NCBI GenBank assembly: GCA_934167445.1
Contig: CAKPKJ010000002.1
Span: 62,001-126,000 of the forward strand
Direction of reading: 5' to 3'
From: an uncultured Clostridia bacterium
GTDB taxonomy: Bacteria > Bacillota > Clostridia > TANB77 > CAG-508
DNA length: 64,000 nt
Of this stretch, positions 9,118 through 18,412 are shown in pieces; position 1 is the first letter of the stretch; each line of letters opens with the position of its first letter. The notes under the pieces are model-generated. The model was not told the DNA's origin and searched no databases. It saw only the letters and a program-made list of their open reading frames with translations. Position numbers and translations under genes: made by a program.

Positions 9118-9720
9118 ATGTTTAGATATAGCACGATGTATATTAATATAATTAGCATATTAATTTCAATATTAATTTTTAGTTGTGTACAAGTATTTTT
9201 ATCAAATTATAAAAATTTTGGTCAAAAAAGTTCATTAAAGGCAAGTTTTAGTGTCGAAAATCAAAGTCAAAATCAGACGAATATTCCAAAAGAGGATGAA
9301 AAAATCAAAAATAAAGAAACCGAAGAAAATGACACAGAAGATATATGGTATATAGAAATTCCAACGATAAATTTGAAAGCAGACATAAGAGAAGGAACAA
9401 AAAAAGAAACGTTAGACGATTATGTCGGACATTTTGAAGAAACACAAAAGATAGAAGGAAATATAGCATTAGCAGCACATAACAGAGGTTATAAACATAA
9501 TTATTTCGAAAATCTAAAAAAGCTAAAAGAAGGTGATAGTGTTTTATATTATTATAAAAATATTTCAAAAGAATATAAAGTAAAAAGAATAGCTATAATA
9601 AAAGATACTGATTGGAGCAGTTTAAAAAATACTAAGGAAAATATGATTACACTTATTACTTGTGTGGAAAACCAGCCAGAGTATAGAAGGTGTATTCAAG
9701 CAGTTGAAAATAGCGTATAG
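9118..9720 (+). CDS. Sortase (transpeptidase), class D/B-like
   Basis: 200 residues: one N-terminal membrane anchor (about 8-30), a charged spacer, then the sortase barrel. Catalytic His in LAAHNRG, catalytic Cys in TLITCVENQ and a following Arg in PEYRRCI are all visible. It cleaves LPxTG-type sorting signals and joins surface proteins to wall or pilus. The adhesin 57 bases downstream ends in LPVTG and is the obvious substrate. AAAGGAGGT (9095-9103) is 14 bases from the ATG, a long spacing, but an in-frame stop at 9115 rules out an earlier start. Confidence 0.88.
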   Translation: MFRYSTMYINIISILISILIFSCVQVFLSNYKNFGQKSSLKASFSVENQSQNQTNIPKEDEKIKNKETEENDTEDIWYIEIPTINLKADIREGTKKETLDDYVGHFEETQKIEGNIALAAHNRGYKHNYFENLKKLKEGDSVLYYYKNISKEYKVKRIAIIKDTDWSSLKNTKENMITLITCVENQPEYRRCIQAVENSV

Positions 9721-9726
9721 AGGAAA

Positions 9727-9763
9727 GGAGAAGATGATGTAAATTTTGTATGTAATACATCAT
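9727..9763 (+). promoter_or_regulatory. Shine-Dalgarno plus hairpin in the adhesin leader
   Basis: A strong GGAG (9727-9730) lies 46 bases before the adhesin ATG. Between them, ATGATGTA (9734-9741) and TACATCAT (9756-9763) form an 8-base-pair hairpin. Folding would cut the distance to about 16 bases. The ATGATGTAA just after the SD could instead be a two-codon decoy ORF. Role inferred. Confidence 0.45.
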
Positions 9764-9776
9764 AATAATAGATTAA

Positions 9777-11129
9777 ATGAAAAATTTAAAAAACAAAAAA
9801 AGAATTAAATTACTTAAAATAGAAAAAATGAGAGATAAAACCAAAGATAACAAGATAAAAAGACAACTAAAAGGAATAATATTACTTGCTACAGCATTAA
9901 TATTAAATTTTTTAGGAGTTGCAACAAATGTGTTTGCCACAACCAATATAAGTTCTGCCAATATTTATGCTACAAATGATTGTGGAAGTTTGCTTACATA
10001 CAAAGGAGCAACGGTAAAAGTCACATATGTAGAATATAATGCAAATGGAATTCATTATCCCGCATATTGTATGGATAAAACCAAACCAGGAGCGGAAAAG
10101 GGTGAATATACTGTGTCTATAAATAGCGCAATAAATGATGTTGGATTATGGAGAAGAATTGTAAATGGATATCCATATAAAACATTAGAACAACTAGGAG
10201 TAAATAATAAAGAAGAAGCATTTACAGCTACGAAACAGGCAATATATTGCTATATACATGGAAATAATCCAGATGACTATGGAGCAATAGGAGAAGCTGG
10301 AAATAGAACTTTACAAGCAATGAAAAAAATAATATATGATGCACAAAATTCTTCTGAAACTAAGATTTCAAGTACTTTAACAATCAACAAAATTAGTAGT
10401 GAATGGGAACAAGATAGTATAGAGAAAAATTATGTTTCAAAAGTATTTAACGTTACTGCAGGAGCTAATATTAGTAATTATAAAATAGAAATAGAGAACG
10501 AGAATGCACAAAATTTAGGAGGAATAAAATTAACTGATAGTAATAATAACGAAAAATCAGAATTTTCTCCAAACGAAAAGTTTAAGATATTAATACCAAT
10601 AAAAAACCTAACTAACAATGGTAAAATAAATTTAAAAGTTACTTCAACAGTAGAAACAAAACCAGTATTATATGGAACAGCACCAGATAGTGGACATCAA
10701 GATTATGCATTAACAGCAGCAACATTTGAAAATGGAAAAGGAGAAACAAAAGATGATTATTATAAAAATGAAACTAAAATCATAATTGTAAAAAGAGACA
10801 CTGAAACTGAAAATTATATTCAAGGTGTGGAATTTGAATTATTAGATAAAGATAAAAATGTTGTATATTCTGACTTGAAAACTGATGAAAATGGAAGAAT
10901 AGAAATTGGTAATTTAATACCGGGAGAATATTATATAAGAGAAACAAAAGAAGCTGAAGGGTACCAAAGATATGAACAATTGATAGATGTAAAAGCAGAC
11001 TTAAATCAAGAGGTAACAGTAACAGTTAATAATGCAAAAGAAGAAAAACCACAAATAGAGACTAAAACTCAAAATAGTAAAAGCATTTCTAACAAAGTAG
11101 TTAAAAAATTACCAGTAACAGGAATGTAA
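9777..11129 (+). CDS. Thioester-domain / Cna-B surface adhesin with terminal LPVTG
   Basis: 450-residue secreted protein. A basic N-terminus precedes a signal peptide (about 32-54, ending NVFA). Next is a thioester-type domain: Cys98 in HYPAYCMD and Gln154 in TATKQAIYCYI are positioned to form the internal thioester used for covalent host binding. A middle stalk follows, then a SpaA/Cna-B fold (about 335-425; VKRDTETENYIQGVEFELLD, GEYYIRETKEAEGY) and the sorting motif KKLPVTGM at the very C-terminus. The usual hydrophobic segment and basic tail after LPxTG are absent: a stop follows directly. Sortase gene immediately upstream. Confidence 0.88.
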   Translation: MKNLKNKKRIKLLKIEKMRDKTKDNKIKRQLKGIILLATALILNFLGVATNVFATTNISSANIYATNDCGSLLTYKGATVKVTYVEYNANGIHYPAYCMDKTKPGAEKGEYTVSINSAINDVGLWRRIVNGYPYKTLEQLGVNNKEEAFTATKQAIYCYIHGNNPDDYGAIGEAGNRTLQAMKKIIYDAQNSSETKISSTLTINKISSEWEQDSIEKNYVSKVFNVTAGANISNYKIEIENENAQNLGGIKLTDSNNNEKSEFSPNEKFKILIPIKNLTNNGKINLKVTSTVETKPVLYGTAPDSGHQDYALTAATFENGKGETKDDYYKNETKIIIVKRDTETENYIQGVEFELLDKDKNVVYSDLKTDENGRIEIGNLIPGEYYIRETKEAEGYQRYEQLIDVKADLNQEVTVTVNNAKEEKPQIETKTQNSKSISNKVVKKLPVTGM

Positions 11130-11143
11130 ATTATCAAATATAA

Positions 11144-11190
11144 AAGGCTATAAATTAACAATAATTAGTTGAATTTATGGCCTTGTTTTG
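11144..11190 (+). terminator. Terminator after adhesin
   Basis: AAGGCTATAAATT (11144-11156) pairs with AATTTATGGCCTT (11172-11184, one G-U), then TGTTTTG. Confidence 0.75.
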
Positions 11191-11278
11191 ATACAATATA
11201 AGCGAAGTAAAATTGATTATAAAATGATTACAATTTTATGATAGAAAAGAACAAGAAAAAGGAGTGTAAAAATTTTAT

Positions 11279-12598
11279 ATGTTATCACAACTGATAATTT
11301 TAACAATTTTAATTTTGCTAAATGCATATTTCGCAGCAAGTGAAATTGCATTCATATCTTTAAATGATGCAAAAATCGAAAAACAAGCAAGAGAAGGAAA
11401 TAAAAAAGCTAAACAAATTGAGGAAATGTTAAAATCGCCAAGTAAATTTTTAGCAACAATTCAAATAGGAATTACTTTAGCAGGATTTTTATCAAGTGCA
11501 TTTGCATCAGACGCATTTGCAGAAAAACTGGCACCTTCATTATATACGTTAATGCCATTTTTAAGTTTAGCTGTATGGAAAAGTATTTCAATAATTATAA
11601 TTACAATTATTTTATCATTTTTTACATTAGTGTTTGGGGAGTTAGTGCCAAAAAGACTTGCAATGAAACATTACGAAAAAATATCATTTGCAACGATTGG
11701 AGTCATAAGGATGATTTCAATTATCACTTCGCCATTTGTAAAGTTATTAACATTTGTAACTAATACAATTTCTAAAATATTTGGAGTTGGAGAAAGTGAC
11801 GAAGGTGAAGTAACAGAAGAAGAAATTAAAATGATGATAGACCAAGGCGAAGAAAAAGGAACTATAAAAGAAGAGGAAAAAGAACTAATAAATAATGTGT
11901 TTGAATTCAATGATATTACTGTATCAGAAATTATGAGACACAGAAAAGATATTTTTGCAGTAGATATAAATATTAGTAATGAGGAACTTGTACAAGAATT
12001 AATTGATTCGCAATATAGATATAGTCGAATTCCAGTATATGACGAAACTATAGATGAGATAAAAGGAATTTTATATATAAAAGATGTAATGAAAAATATT
12101 AATAACAAAGATGTTAAAGTAAAAGACTTAGTAAAAGATGCATATTTTGTATCACAAAGTAGATTAATTAATGAAGTTTTTAAAGAATTACAAAAACATA
12201 AAATGCAAATGGCAATTATATTAGATGAATATGGAGGAACAGCTGGAATTATAACAATGGAAGATATCCTAGAGGAATTAGTAGGTGACATATATGACGA
12301 ATATGATAAGGAAGAAAAAGATTTTGAAAAAATAGACGAAAACACATATATCTTATCTGGAAGTATGCCAATATATGATGTAAATAAATTATTAGATGCT
12401 AAAATTCCAGAAGGAGACTATGATACAATTTCAGGATATTTACAAGAAGAATTGGGAAGAATCCCAGAAGACGAAGAAAAGCCAATAATCGAAACAGATA
12501 CAGTGACATATAAAATAGAACAATATGAAGATAAAAGAATTATAGCGATAAAAGCGTGCAAAAATAATAATGAAATAATAAAAGAAACGAAAGAGTAA
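11279..12598 (+). CDS. CorC/HlyC-type CNNM membrane protein with CBS pair
   Basis: 439 residues. Order: DUF21/CNNM transmembrane domain (about 1-180, with AASEIAFISL and FGELVPKRLA), two CBS domains (about 200-330; MRHRKDIFAVD, YSRIPVYDETID, GGTAGIITMEDILEELVGDI) and a CorC_HlyC C-terminal domain (about 345-425). Members handle Mg2+ or other cations, or resistance to divalent metals; older annotation calls them hemolysins. GGAGTG precedes the ATG. The WG-repeat gene follows 13 bases later, suggesting co-transcription. Confidence 0.92.
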   Translation: MLSQLIILTILILLNAYFAASEIAFISLNDAKIEKQAREGNKKAKQIEEMLKSPSKFLATIQIGITLAGFLSSAFASDAFAEKLAPSLYTLMPFLSLAVWKSISIIIITIILSFFTLVFGELVPKRLAMKHYEKISFATIGVIRMISIITSPFVKLLTFVTNTISKIFGVGESDEGEVTEEEIKMMIDQGEEKGTIKEEEKELINNVFEFNDITVSEIMRHRKDIFAVDINISNEELVQELIDSQYRYSRIPVYDETIDEIKGILYIKDVMKNINNKDVKVKDLVKDAYFVSQSRLINEVFKELQKHKMQMAIILDEYGGTAGIITMEDILEELVGDIYDEYDKEEKDFEKIDENTYILSGSMPIYDVNKLLDAKIPEGDYDTISGYLQEELGRIPEDEEKPIIETDTVTYKIEQYEDKRIIAIKACKNNNEIIKETKE

Positions 12599-12611
12599 GG
12601 AAGGTTTTGTT

Positions 12612-14342
12612 ATGAAGAGAAATTTTATAATAAGAACAGTAATACTAATTGTAATACTAATTGTATTAGCTGGAGGAATGCTTTACTATTTTATAAAAGA
12701 AAATGGAAAAAAATATGAAATAGCAAAAGTAAATGAATACAATTATTTTGTATTAAAAAGTGGAAATACGTCAGGAGTTATTGACAAAGCAGGAAATTTA
12801 ATAATAGAGTCAAATTATGATGATATAAAAATACCAAATCCTGAAAAAGATGTATTTGTATGTTATAAAAATGGAACAACTAAAATTTTAAACAGTCAAA
12901 AACAAGAAAAACTAACTGATTACCAATCTGTAGAGCCAATACAATTAAAAAATATTACAACAAATTTAATGTATGAAAAAACTGTATTAAAATATGAAAA
13001 AAATGGTAAATATGGTCTAGTAAGCCTAGAAGGAAAAAAGATTACAGGGCCTATATATGAAAGTATAGAAGGTTTGCCATATAAAGAAGGAGAACTTCTT
13101 ATAAAAAAAGATGGTAAGTATGGAGTAATCAATATAAAAGGAAATGAGTTGATTAAAAATATATATGATCAAATTTCGGTTGATGGATATTATACAACGG
13201 ATAATGGCTACCAATATGCTGGATATATTGTTTCAAATACTACAGAAGAAGGATATAGATATGGATATATCAATTATAAAGGAAAGGTAGTATTAAAACC
13301 AGAATATAATCAACTATCAAGAACAATAGACATAGACGATGATGAAAATGCATATATAATCGCAGCTAAAAATGGTCAATTTGGAATAATGAAAAACAAC
13401 GAACAATTATTGCCAAATGAATATCAATCAATCGTATATGATGAAGGAAATGATATATTTACAATAGAAAAGAGTAAAAAATATGGTGTTACTAATAAAG
13501 ATGGAAAAATATTAGTACCAACAGAATACAAACAAATAGATGTAACTGGAATATATCTATATGCTCAAAATGAACAAGGAACTACAGTGTATAATACAGA
13601 AGGAACACAAGTCAATATCGACACAAGTGTTGCAATATTAAACACGAATAATGAAAAATACAAAATAAAAATTACTAATAAAGACGGAACAAAATATGGT
13701 GTTATAGGAAAAAACGGAGAAGAAATTATTGCTCAACAATATAGCTATATAGAATACTTAAATGATAATTATTTTATTGTTAGCAAAAATGATTCGAAAC
13801 TTGGAGTAATTGATGACAAAAACAATATAAAAATAGATATAACAAATGATTCTTTACAAAAAATAGATGGAACAGAATTGATAGAAACAGTTACAACAAA
13901 AGACAATATGATTAGATTATACTCTAAAGATATGTCAATGGTTTGCGAAATGGAGAAGGCAAATGTGGAAACAAAAGAAAATTACATTAAAATTTCCAAC
14001 CAAGAAGATGTAAAATATTTCAGTAAAGAGGGTAAAGAACTAAAAAATACAGAAGTGTTTACTAATAATGTACTTTTTGCTAAAAAAGTAGGTGACAAAT
14101 GGGGATTTGCTGATAAATCTGGAAAAATGGTTGTTGAAGCAAAATATGACTTTGTAACAGAATTTAATGAATATGGATTTGCAGGAGTAAAAAGTGAAGA
14201 CAAATGGGGTTCTGTTAATACAAAAGGAGAAGTAGTAATAGAGCCAACATACAACTTAAATGAGTTAAATCCATCTTTTATAAAATCATATTATCAAGTA
14301 AAAAATGGACTAGGAGAAATTTATTATACAAATAATAAATAA
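12612..14342 (+). CDS. WG-repeat protein, membrane anchored
   Basis: 576 residues: N-terminal membrane segment (about 5-27) then at least eight WG/YG-type repeats, for example KYGLVSLEGK, KYGVINIKGN, RYGYINYKGK, KYGVTNKDGK, KYGVIGKNGE, KWGFADKSGK and KWGSVNTKGE. This repeat family is common in Firmicutes and Bacteroidetes surface proteins but has no settled function; a beta-propeller-like or solenoid binding surface is inferred. Preceded by AAGGAAGG; likely in one unit with the CNNM protein. A palindromic repeat element lies just after the stop. Confidence 0.85.
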   Translation: MKRNFIIRTVILIVILIVLAGGMLYYFIKENGKKYEIAKVNEYNYFVLKSGNTSGVIDKAGNLIIESNYDDIKIPNPEKDVFVCYKNGTTKILNSQKQEKLTDYQSVEPIQLKNITTNLMYEKTVLKYEKNGKYGLVSLEGKKITGPIYESIEGLPYKEGELLIKKDGKYGVINIKGNELIKNIYDQISVDGYYTTDNGYQYAGYIVSNTTEEGYRYGYINYKGKVVLKPEYNQLSRTIDIDDDENAYIIAAKNGQFGIMKNNEQLLPNEYQSIVYDEGNDIFTIEKSKKYGVTNKDGKILVPTEYKQIDVTGIYLYAQNEQGTTVYNTEGTQVNIDTSVAILNTNNEKYKIKITNKDGTKYGVIGKNGEEIIAQQYSYIEYLNDNYFIVSKNDSKLGVIDDKNNIKIDITNDSLQKIDGTELIETVTTKDNMIRLYSKDMSMVCEMEKANVETKENYIKISNQEDVKYFSKEGKELKNTEVFTNNVLFAKKVGDKWGFADKSGKMVVEAKYDFVTEFNEYGFAGVKSEDKWGSVNTKGEVVIEPTYNLNELNPSFIKSYYQVKNGLGEIYYTNNK

Positions 14343-14358
14343 ATATAAAATATACTAT

Positions 14359-14504
14359 AAAAAAACAATATATATCATTTTCTTTATGCCTTGTGTGTAG
14401 CAACCTTACAATTTTTAATTCTTGTAGGTTGCTCCAATCATACTCGCATAGCTCGTTTGCTCGCTTACTCGGTATTGCATAAAATAATATATATTGTTTT
14501 TTTT
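14359..14504. repeat. Long palindromic dispersed element, copy 1
   Basis: 146 bases. The conserved core runs from TTTTCTTTATGCC to TTGCATAAAA and contains an inner hairpin (AGCAACCT with AGGTTGCT) and a segment with CGCATAGCTCG. Outer arms of about 17 bases pair perfectly. A second copy at 57882-58027 has about 88-90% core identity but different, still complementary, outer arms (CAATATATAT here, CAAGATATAT there). The outer T-run on the right resembles a terminator for the WG-repeat gene. Confidence 0.75.
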
Positions 14505-14560
14505 ATGCAATTTTCTTTATAGTTTAATATATAGAGATTTTTTATTTATAAGTATGTTTT

Positions 14561-14615
14561 AATTCACAAAAATTTGTAAATAATATTAATATATAGTAGA
14601 AAAATTTTGTGAATT
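14561..14615 (+). promoter_or_regulatory. Inverted repeat abutting the patatin ribosome binding site
   Basis: AATTCACAAAAATTT (14561-14575) and AAATTTTGTGAATT (14602-14615) are near-perfect inverted copies; the right arm ends one base before the AGGAG used by the next gene. It could be an operator flanking the promoter or a translation-controlling stem. Confidence 0.45.
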
Positions 14616-14627
14616 AGGAGAGAAAAA

Positions 14628-15488
14628 TTGAAATTAGGATTAGCATTATCAGGTGGAGGAATACGAGGCATTGCACACGCAGGAGCATTAAAGGCTTTAG
14701 AGGACAATAAAATTACAGTTGATATAATTGGGGGAACCAGTTCTGGAGCATTAGTTGCATCTTTATATGCAATGGGGTATTCACCATATTACATATATTT
14801 ATTATTTAAAAGGTATGCCAAAGACATAGTTGGAATAAATTCAAGCCCAGTCATCTCTGGAATAGGAAATTTTTTCAAAAGTAAAAAAGTGAGTATGACA
14901 GGATTAAAAACAGGGGAATCAATTGAAGAAGCATATAATAATTTAGCATTACGAAATGGAATAAAGAAAATAAATGATATAAAAAAGATGCCAATAGTAA
15001 TTCCCGCAGTGGATATTAAAGAATCAAAAGAATATGTATTTACAAACAGAATTCCAATAGATACTAAGCAAAAAGATAAATATATAAATGATATAAGTAT
15101 TGGGAAAGCTGTAAGAGCAAGTAGCAGTTTTCCAGCCGTTTTTTGCCCTTGTGAATTTAAAAAACATAGCTTTTTAGACGGTGGAGTCTTAGACAATATA
15201 CCAGTAACAGAAGTAAAAAAACAAGGTGCAGATAAAATAATTGCAATAAATTTTAAGGCAGATGAAATAAACGAACAAAGTAATATAATGGATGTAGTAA
15301 TGAGAACAATTGATATTATGGGAAACAAAATTGGAGAAAAAAATCTAGAAAAAAGTGATTATGTTTTAACAATCAAAACTGATAAAACAGGATTGTTAGA
15401 TGTAAAAAAATTGGATAATTGTTATAAATATGGTTATGAGGCGGTTTCGAAAAAAATTGATGAAATTAAACAAGTTTTAGATATCTAA
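14628..15488 (+). CDS. Patatin-like phospholipase
   Basis: 286 residues, a compact bacterial patatin (RssA/YchK-like) lipid acyl hydrolase of the cytoplasm or inner membrane face. Seen: oxyanion loop SGGGIRGIAHAGAL (residues 8-21), nucleophile Ser38 in GGTSSG, and catalytic Asp184 in FLDGGVLDN, giving the Ser-Asp dyad. Start is TTG 14628, supported by AGGAG and conserved sequence from the first residue. Stands alone; the desulfurase follows 33 bases later. Confidence 0.92.
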   Translation: MKLGLALSGGGIRGIAHAGALKALEDNKITVDIIGGTSSGALVASLYAMGYSPYYIYLLFKRYAKDIVGINSSPVISGIGNFFKSKKVSMTGLKTGESIEEAYNNLALRNGIKKINDIKKMPIVIPAVDIKESKEYVFTNRIPIDTKQKDKYINDISIGKAVRASSSFPAVFCPCEFKKHSFLDGGVLDNIPVTEVKKQGADKIIAINFKADEINEQSNIMDVVMRTIDIMGNKIGEKNLEKSDYVLTIKTDKTGLLDVKKLDNCYKYGYEAVSKKIDEIKQVLDI

Positions 15489-15530
15489 AGAATATAATAT
15501 ATAAAATATTATATTAAAGGAATGAGTTTT

Positions 15531-16655
15531 ATGAATTTTAGATATTTTGATAATGCTGCAACTACAAGAGTTTATGACGAAGTTATAAATGAGATGATAC
15601 CATATTTTTCTGAAAAATATGCAAATCCATCATCAATTTGTGAAATGGGAAAAGAAGCCAAATTAGGAATAGAAGAGGCACGCGTAAAAGTTGCTAAGTT
15701 AATAAATTGTGAGCCAAACGAAATTTATTTTACCTCAGGTGGTTCGGAAAGTGATAATATGGCAATAAAAGGAGTAGCTTATTTAGCAAGAAGAGGGCAT
15801 ATTATAACAACAAAAATTGAACACTCAGCAGTAATCCATACTTGCCAAACATTAGAAAGAAAAGGCTTTAGAGTAACTTATTTAGATGTTGATAAAGATG
15901 GAATGGTTAATTTAGATCAACTTAGAAGAGCAATAAGAAATGATACTATTTTAATAAGTATTATGTTTGCAAACAATGAAATAGGAACAATAGAACCAAT
16001 TTATGAAATTTCAAAGATTGCAAAAATGTATAACATTATATTTCATACAGATGCTGTTCAAGCCTGTGGTAATGTACCAATAGATGTTAAAAAAATGGGG
16101 ATAGATATGCTTTCTCTATCAGGACACAAATTGCATTCACCAAAAGGAATAGGAGCATTATATATTAGAAATGGAATAAAATTAGAAAAATATATTGATG
16201 GGGGACATCAAGAAAGTGATAGAAGAGCAGGAACAGAAAATGTACCTGGAATAGTCGGGCTAGGAAAAGCGTGTGAAATTGCTAGAAATAATTTAGGAAT
16301 AAATATGAAAATCTTAAAAGAATTAAGAGACTATTATGTAATGCAAGTTGAAAATAGTATTCAAAATGTACGATTAAATGGTTCTAGAAATATGAGATTA
16401 CCTGGAAATGCAAATTTTTCTTTTAGGGGAATAGATGGAAGAGCATTAGTATTGGAGTTAAATAAAAGAGGAATTTGTGTATCAGGAGGTTCTGCCTGTG
16501 CAGCAGGTTCAACAAAACCTTCACACGTGTTAACTGCATTAGGGTTGCCAGATGAAATGGCAAAAGCAGCTATAAGAACAACATTTGGACCAGATAATAC
16601 AAAAGAAGATATTGATTATTTGGTCCAAAATTTGAAAGAAATATTATATAATTAA
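15531..16655 (+). CDS. Cysteine desulfurase, NifS/IscS family
   Basis: PLP enzyme that removes sulfur from cysteine for Fe-S clusters or tRNA thiolation. Seen: FDNAATTRV start, IEHSAVIHT (His stacking on PLP), FHTDAVQACG (Asp-Ala-Val-Gln), PLP lysine K200 in SLSGHKLHSPKG, and persulfide Cys323 in SGGSACAAGSTKPSHVL. I chose ATG 15531 over ATG 15522 because AAAGG at 15516-15520 is 10 bases from it and only 1 from the earlier codon. No iscU or mnmA adjacent, so the acceptor is unknown. Confidence 0.94.
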   Translation: MNFRYFDNAATTRVYDEVINEMIPYFSEKYANPSSICEMGKEAKLGIEEARVKVAKLINCEPNEIYFTSGGSESDNMAIKGVAYLARRGHIITTKIEHSAVIHTCQTLERKGFRVTYLDVDKDGMVNLDQLRRAIRNDTILISIMFANNEIGTIEPIYEISKIAKMYNIIFHTDAVQACGNVPIDVKKMGIDMLSLSGHKLHSPKGIGALYIRNGIKLEKYIDGGHQESDRRAGTENVPGIVGLGKACEIARNNLGINMKILKELRDYYVMQVENSIQNVRLNGSRNMRLPGNANFSFRGIDGRALVLELNKRGICVSGGSACAAGSTKPSHVLTALGLPDEMAKAAIRTTFGPDNTKEDIDYLVQNLKEILYN

Positions 16656-16727
16656 TGTTAGAAATCATATATATTGATTTTAGGTATGTGAACAACTTAA
16701 TGGTCTAGCTGAAACGTTTTATTATAA

Positions 16728-18293
16728 TTAGTTTTCTAAAATTGCAACAGCACATTTTATCCCATCAACAGCAGCAGACATTATACCTCCAGCATATCCT
16801 GCACCTTCTCCACAAGGATATATACCATAAATATTGGAAACTAAATTTTCATTTCTAATTATTCTAACAGGAGAAGAACTCCTTGTTTCAACACCTGTTA
16901 ATATGCTGTCAGGGTTAGCAAAACCTTTCAGCTTGGTATCAAAATAATTGATACCTTCTTTTAATGTTGCAGAAACGAAATTAGGTAAAATTTCATTTAA
17001 GTTAGAAAGTGTTACACCTGGCAAATAGGTAGGTGTAACAGAACCTATAAAAGTAGATTTTTGGTTAGCAATAAAATCTTCAAATCTTTGAACAGGTGCA
17101 TAATAATTTGAGCCACCCAAAACAAAGGCTTTTTCTTCTAGGTCTTTTTGAAAATAAATACCTGCTAAAGGTGAAGTACCTTCAAAATCGTTTGGAGTAA
17201 CATTTACTAAAACAGCAGAATTTGCGTTTTTCCCACTTCTTGAATAATAACTCATACCATTTGTAACAATTGTATTTTTCTCACTTGAAGATGCAATAAC
17301 AACTCCACCAGGGCACATACAAAAAGTATAACAAGAACGCCCAGAAGGAGAATGGTATGCTAATTTGTAATCTGCAGGTGGTAAGTGTAATTTTGTATGA
17401 ACTCCATATTGTGCAAGATTAATTTGCTCTTGTAAATGTTCAATTCTAACGCCAACAGAAAAATTTTTTCTTTCCATATTAATATTTTTATTATAAAGTT
17501 TTTCAAAAGTATCTCTTGCACTATGCCCAATCGCAAGGATTAAGTGGCTTACAGGAATATCAAATAAGTTCTTATTATTATCACAAGTTATAGAAGAGAT
17601 TTTGCCATTTTCTATATTAAAATCAACAGCTTTTGTATTAAAATAAAACTTTCCACCTTTTGAGATAATGTATTCTCTAATATTTTTTATAATAATAATC
17701 AAATTATCAGTACCAATATGCGGTTTGGCTGTGTATAATGTGGATTGTGGAGCCCCAAATTTAACAAATTCCTCAAGAACTTTTGTGCAAAAAGGATTAT
17801 GAATCCCACTAGTCAATTTCCCATCTGAAAAAGTACCTGCACCACCTTCACCAAATTGAACATTTGATAAAGTATTTAAAGTTCCAGTATTTCTAAAGTT
17901 TTCTACTACTCTTTGTCTATTTTCTACACTATCGCCTTGCTCAACAACAATAGGAGTAACACCATTTTGAATTAATGTTAAAGCTGCAAATAAGCCACTA
18001 GGACCAGCTCCAACAATTACTACTCTTTTAGAATCAGGATTTTTAACATTAATAGTTTTAGGTATTTGTTTTTTTGCAGTGTCGAATTTTTTATATTTGT
18101 TTTCATTTTTTAATGATAAATTTACCGAATAATTGTAGTGAACATTGTCCTTTTTTCTGGCATCAATTGACTTTTTAAAAATGCTCCATTCTAAAACATC
18201 AGACTTGTTTATCTTGTACTTTTGACAAACTATGTCAATAATGTTTGTATCCGCAATATTTTCATATATTTTTATGTTTGAAATTCTAATCAT
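16728..18293 (-). CDS. FAD-dependent oxidoreductase (COG2509-type dehydrogenase)
   Basis: 521 residues. An N-terminal ferredoxin-like/RNA-binding-like segment (about 1-85) precedes the FAD Rossmann motif VVIVGAGPSGLFAALTL (about 90-106), then GEGGAGTFSDGKLTSG, and a C-terminal FAD-contacting motif IYGIYPCGEGAGYAGGIMSAAVDG. This uncharacterised flavoprotein family is widespread in Firmicutes; substrate unknown. Convergent with the desulfurase; transcribed from the divergent region around 18338-18372. Confidence 0.88.
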   Translation of the reverse strand: MIRISNIKIYENIADTNIIDIVCQKYKINKSDVLEWSIFKKSIDARKKDNVHYNYSVNLSLKNENKYKKFDTAKKQIPKTINVKNPDSKRVVIVGAGPSGLFAALTLIQNGVTPIVVEQGDSVENRQRVVENFRNTGTLNTLSNVQFGEGGAGTFSDGKLTSGIHNPFCTKVLEEFVKFGAPQSTLYTAKPHIGTDNLIIIIKNIREYIISKGGKFYFNTKAVDFNIENGKISSITCDNNKNLFDIPVSHLILAIGHSARDTFEKLYNKNINMERKNFSVGVRIEHLQEQINLAQYGVHTKLHLPPADYKLAYHSPSGRSCYTFCMCPGGVVIASSSEKNTIVTNGMSYYSRSGKNANSAVLVNVTPNDFEGTSPLAGIYFQKDLEEKAFVLGGSNYYAPVQRFEDFIANQKSTFIGSVTPTYLPGVTLSNLNEILPNFVSATLKEGINYFDTKLKGFANPDSILTGVETRSSSPVRIIRNENLVSNIYGIYPCGEGAGYAGGIMSAAVDGIKCAVAILEN

Positions 18294-18337
18294 ATAATTA
18301 ACCTTCTTATAATAAATTTTAAATAAAATCTATAAGT

Positions 18338-18372
18338 AATTATAGCATATATTTTAGTTATATGCTATAATT
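18338..18372. promoter_or_regulatory. Symmetric divergent promoter/operator
   Basis: Perfect inverted repeat AATTATAGCATATA (18338-18351) and TATATGCTATAATT (18359-18372). Each arm carries TGCTATAAT, an extended -10, pointing outward: one to the FAD oxidoreductase, one to the membrane protein gene. No good -35 hexamers seen. Confidence 0.6.
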
Positions 18373-18412
18373 ATAATGTGCTAATAATAGTGATTATAAT
18401 ATGAGGATGAAA

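Noticed and set aside
11671..12345. 224-codon ORF antisense to the CNNM/HlyC gene
   Set aside because: Ser/Ile-rich shadow of a well-conserved gene, no ribosome binding site, no family features.
14789..15328. 179-codon ORF antisense to patatin
   Set aside because: Shadow of a conserved gene with intact catalytic motifs on the plus strand.
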